From JACRLW01 sp050181465 (GTDB lineage: Bacteria; Planctomycetota; UBA1135; UBA2386), in the NCBI GenBank assembly GCA_050181465.1, contig JBFXDD010000002.1, forward strand, positions 62,001 through 126,000: a stretch of 64,000 nt of DNA. The letters are read 5' to 3'. The stretch's first letter is position 1. Every line of letters starts with the position of its first letter. The notes under the pieces were generated by a model. It was given only the letters and a program-made list of their open reading frames with translations, did not search any database and was not told where the DNA came from. This document shows positions 61,485 through 64,000 of the stretch, piece after piece. Both the position numbers and the translations under genes were made by a program.

Positions 61485-62600
61485 TCAGCCGCCGCCGATG
61501 CGCTGGAGCAGACTCTTCGCGAGACCGCGGACGCGCTCTGCGCTCGCCGCCAGTTCCGCCTTCCGCGCTTCGCGCTGCACGAAGGCCTCGCCGTCTTCGA
61601 GTTTGATCGCACGGTCCACGTCCGCCAGCAGCTTGTCGCGACTCGACTCGGCGAGCAACGCGGCGAGTGCGGCCGGATCATCGCCGTGCGTAGCGAACAG
61701 GTAGTGAAAGCGCGGCACCAGCAGGGCGTACAGCGGGTCCATGTTCGGCTCGGCACTCACGAAGGCCGCCGCGGCCGCTTCGATGGTGGTCCGATGCACG
61801 CGGTGCTTCTTCACCGCGGCGCGAATGTCGTCGTACAGCCGATCGCGCGGTGGGCCGCCCAGCGGTGAAACGTGTTGACGCTGGTTCAGGATCCGCCAGC
61901 CGAAGGGAACGGCATCCACGTCGGGGATGTCGATGATCTCGCCGGAGTACCAAGCATCGTAGAGGGTGATTCCGGGGTAGGAACGCGCGGCGAGGTCGCA
62001 GAAGCGATGCGCGAAGTACCAGCCGTACTGGCGCTGGGTGGGCTCACGATCGAGTGCGGCCAGGACTCGCGCGACGGCGTGGTCGGTGTACGGGGGGTAG
62101 CCCGCGAGAGCGTTGGCGAAGAGATCGGCGTAGCCGAGCGGTTCTCGGCGGACGATCTCACCGGTCAACCAGTCGTAGTCGACTTCGCGGCGCAGGTCGG
62201 GCAGGAACGCTGCGCGCGAGAAGCGCTGCTTGGCGGCGAGGTAGGGCTTGGCGTCGACAGGGTAGGGTCGGCGATCGTGCGGCCCCATCGCGTTGACGTA
62301 GTCGGCGTGGGCATCGGCTTCGTCGCCGAAGACCGGCTCGCTGATCCGCGCGCTCGCCACGCCGTCGAGGTCGACCGCGAAAGTGCCGACCCGCAGGGCC
62401 AGGGGATCGCCGGCCTGACCCAAACTGCGCTCGAGCTGCCGCACGATCGCCGCCTGCTGCCGCGCACCGAGGCTGAGGAATTTCTGGAGGTCGGCGTCGC
62501 CGTCCTGTGCGGCCGGCGCGCCGGTGGAGACGACTAGGCCGAGGATCAGGCGGGTAGCGGGCGTCAAGCGAGTTGGTCGGTGGGGGCGAATCGCCGTCAT
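61485..62600 (-). CDS. Secreted protein of unknown function
   Basis: 371 residues from ATG 62600 (ATG 62615 is also possible). The N-terminus has a basic start and a hydrophobic stretch (TRLILGLVVSTGAPAAQ), a likely signal peptide. The middle is rich in Y, W and H (DYVNAMGPHDRRPYPVDAK, YGWYFAHRFCDLAARSYPG, LYDAWYSGEIIDIPDVDAV), hinting at a conserved fold; the end is a charged coiled-coil-like helix. I recognise no family. It is convergent with the large HEAT gene, one base apart (stops at 61483 and 61485). Confidence 0.7.
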   Translation of the reverse strand: MTAIRPHRPTRLTPATRLILGLVVSTGAPAAQDGDADLQKFLSLGARQQAAIVRQLERSLGQAGDPLALRVGTFAVDLDGVASARISEPVFGDEADAHADYVNAMGPHDRRPYPVDAKPYLAAKQRFSRAAFLPDLRREVDYDWLTGEIVRREPLGYADLFANALAGYPPYTDHAVARVLAALDREPTQRQYGWYFAHRFCDLAARSYPGITLYDAWYSGEIIDIPDVDAVPFGWRILNQRQHVSPLGGPPRDRLYDDIRAAVKKHRVHRTTIEAAAAAFVSAEPNMDPLYALLVPRFHYLFATHGDDPAALAALLAESSRDKLLADVDRAIKLEDGEAFVQREARKAELAASAERVRGLAKSLLQRIGGG

Positions 62601-62807
62601 CACGTTCACCTTCATCGTCGAAATGTCCGGGATCATGACAGCGGATCTGGCGGCGGTGCACCAGGGCGTCCTCCGCGGCGCCCGGAGACGCCGGTCGTGC
62701 GCTCCCGACCACAAAATTTCACTGCGCTTCGCGAAACCTCCCTCGGCGGCGGGGTTATTCGCTCCGTTCCCGTTCGGGCGCGTGGCCCGTGCGGGGACAA
62801 CCGGACG

Positions 62808-62883
62808 GTAGGCTTTCCACCGAGGAGTCAAAGGCACGGTGCCGGAGACTCCGGGGGCGAGGTGGAAAGCCTACGTTTTTTTC
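62808..62883 (+). terminator. Nested hairpin with T-tract in the 362-bp gap 62601-62962
   Basis: GTAGGCTTTCCACC (62808-62821) pairs perfectly with GGTGGAAAGCCTAC (62861-62874). Inside are GGAGTC/GACTCC and GGCA/TGCC pairs, and the right arm is followed by G and eight T. It has the form of a plus-strand terminator, but both neighbouring genes are on the minus strand. It may stop antisense transcription or end a small RNA. I see no protein gene in this gap. Confidence 0.5.
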
Positions 62884-62962
62884 TGGAGACCCGCGTCTCT
62901 GCGATCGGAAGCGCTGCCGGAACCACCCCGGTGCAGTCGCACGCGACACGAGCGATGAGACG

Positions 62963-64000
62963 CTACTCGTGCCGCAGGGCTTCCACCGGATCCATGTCCG
63001 CCGCCCGCCACGCCGGGTAGAGCCCGAACACCACGCCGACGACGAAAGAGATCCCGAAGGCCAAGAGGACGTGCGGCCACAGCACCACGGTCGGCTCGCC
63101 GAACAGCGGTGTGATCACCGCTTCGGGGATGAGCCATCCGACCGCAACGCCGAGCAGGCCGCCGAATCCGCTCAGCACCCCGGTCTCGACCATGAACTGC
63201 TGCACGATGTGCGTACGCTTCGCGCCGAGTGCCCGGCGAATGCCGATCTCGCGAGTGCGTTCGGTCACCGTCGCGAGCATCACGTTCATGATGCCGATGC
63301 CGCCGACCAGGAGGGAGATCCCGGCCATGCACCCCATCATGAAGTTCCACTTGCGCTTGCTCTCTTCCGTCTCGCGCAGCAATTCCAGCGGGACGGTCAC
63401 CACGTAGTCGGTCGACTCCCGATGGAAGTCCGCGGTGAGGGTTCGCACGACGTTCGCCGCCGGCATCACGTCCTCGGCGGTCCGCATCTTGATCTTGATC
63501 TCGTGCAGCTCGACGCGTTCGCGAGTCATGCTGCCGCCGCTGCGGGTGGTCGTCTCGTCGCCGAAGCGGAGCCGCGAGGTCGAGATCGGCACGAAGACGC
63601 ACATGTCGAGCGGCGGGCCGACGCTGCCGCTGGAGCGGCCGAGTTCCTCGAGCACGCCGACCACCGTGTAGCGGTCCTCATTCACCCGGATCGAGTCACC
63701 GAGAGGGTCGTCGAGGGGGAACAGTGCCTGGGCTGCTTGATAGCCGAGCACGCAGACGTTCGCCGTGCGGACCAGGTCGACGGCGCTGAGCCAGCGGCCT
63801 TCGCGCACGCGCATTCCCACCGTGCCCAAGAACGCCGGCTCGGTGCCGACCGTCACGCTCGAGAGCCAGTAGGACGGGCTGCGCATCTCGCTCGGCGTCT
63901 CTCGGATCTGCACGACCTCCTCCGCGCTCTCGAGAGTGTCGCGGATGCGTTCCGCATCGCGATACGTGAGTCCGTAGGCGCTCGCGGTCCACGGCGACTG
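62963..64000 (-). CDS. MacB/FtsX-family ABC transporter permease (5' part outside window)
   Basis: The frame enters from the right edge (SPWTASAYGLTYRDAERIRD) and gives 345 residues to the stop. An extracytoplasmic MacB-like domain (EGRWLSAVDLVRTANVCVLG, LGDSIRVNEDRYTVVGVL) is followed by the FtsX core: three membrane helices with GIGIMNVMLATVTERTREIG, IRRALGAKRTHIVQQFMVE and FGLYPAWRAADMDPVEALRH. The N-terminal TM1 and any partner ATPase lie beyond the window. In the family it acts as a mechanotransmission permease for export of lipoproteins, peptides or drugs. Confidence 0.92.
   Translation of the reverse strand, partial: QSPWTASAYGLTYRDAERIRDTLESAEEVVQIRETPSEMRSPSYWLSSVTVGTEPAFLGTVGMRVREGRWLSAVDLVRTANVCVLGYQAAQALFPLDDPLGDSIRVNEDRYTVVGVLEELGRSSGSVGPPLDMCVFVPISTSRLRFGDETTTRSGGSMTRERVELHEIKIKMRTAEDVMPAANVVRTLTADFHRESTDYVVTVPLELLRETEESKRKWNFMMGCMAGISLLVGGIGIMNVMLATVTERTREIGIRRALGAKRTHIVQQFMVETGVLSGFGGLLGVAVGWLIPEAVITPLFGEPTVVLWPHVLLAFGISFVVGVVFGLYPAWRAADMDPVEALRHE

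Noticed and set aside
62808..62883. Terminator of the permease gene at 62963
   Set aside because: The T-tract is on the wrong strand for a minus-strand transcript; I list the hairpin as a plus-strand structure instead.
1..64000. Prophage, plasmid or integrase-bearing island
   Set aside because: No integrase, transposase, phage structural or replication gene is seen; the only mobile-looking DNA is the non-coding repeat.

Overview
The window is a GC-rich bacterial chromosome segment with one run of unknown bases (25291-25300). Long secreted proteins with ELWxxDGT repeats, HEAT repeats and FG-GAP repeats, a recurring C-terminal module on surface proteins, many small operons on both strands and few Shine-Dalgarno sequences suggest a Planctomycetota-type organism, probably a draft or metagenome assembly. 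This placement is inference from gene content; there is no rRNA in the window.

Layout. 1-8.3 kb: end of a secreted protein, a membrane protein, feoAB (ferrous iron uptake), a YebC-family regulator, and a minus-strand coaE-rho-GT-C glycosyltransferase cluster. 8.4-12.3 kb: a membrane-anchored coiled-coil protein, then tatC-cinA. 12.5-15.2 kb: two tRNA-Gln genes and two divergent 23S rRNA methyltransferase genes (rlmN-like, rlmL-like). 15.4-25 kb: M28 peptidase, B12-binding radical SAM enzyme, glycosyltransferase, HEAT protein, phosphatidylserine decarboxylase, and a LysM lipoprotein/methyltransferase/metallo-beta-lactamase-fold set. 25.5-32.8 kb: ELWxxDGT protein, argJ, a cyclophilin lipoprotein and a propeller-like secreted protein. 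32.9-40.6 kb: an unbroken arginine operon in the order argR-argC-argB-argD-argF-argG-argH-GNAT N-acetylglutamate synthase. With argJ nearby, the whole glutamate-to-arginine route apart from carbamoyl phosphate synthesis is present. 40.7-47.3 kb: S9 peptidase, then a periplasmic aldehyde oxidoreductase operon of the PaoABC type with a Tat signal on its iron-sulfur subunit. 47.4-52.9 kb: a repeat-rich accessory region with a patatin-like protein, a two-domain VOC protein, a decayed gene and a hypothetical gene of different base composition. 53-64 kb: FG-GAP protein, serine hydrolase, a two-component system, a large HEAT protein, an unknown secreted protein and a MacB/FtsX-type permease cut by the window edge.

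Main discoveries. (1) The FG-GAP protein at 52959-54329 is interrupted by one in-frame TGA, followed 13 nt later by a perfect 17-nt hairpin with a GU-containing loop. This is the geometry of a bacterial selenocysteine insertion element, so it may be an undescribed selenoprotein. (2) A 183-bp element with about 24-bp terminal inverted repeats occurs ten times (full, deleted or tandem), mostly at gene ends; in three genes its terminal TAG is the stop codon. (3) The Rho homologue keeps nearly every catalytic and RNA-binding motif but has lost the Walker A Gly-Lys-Thr. (4) Three secreted proteins share one C-terminal module, and an extracytoplasmic protein ends in a BRCT-like domain.
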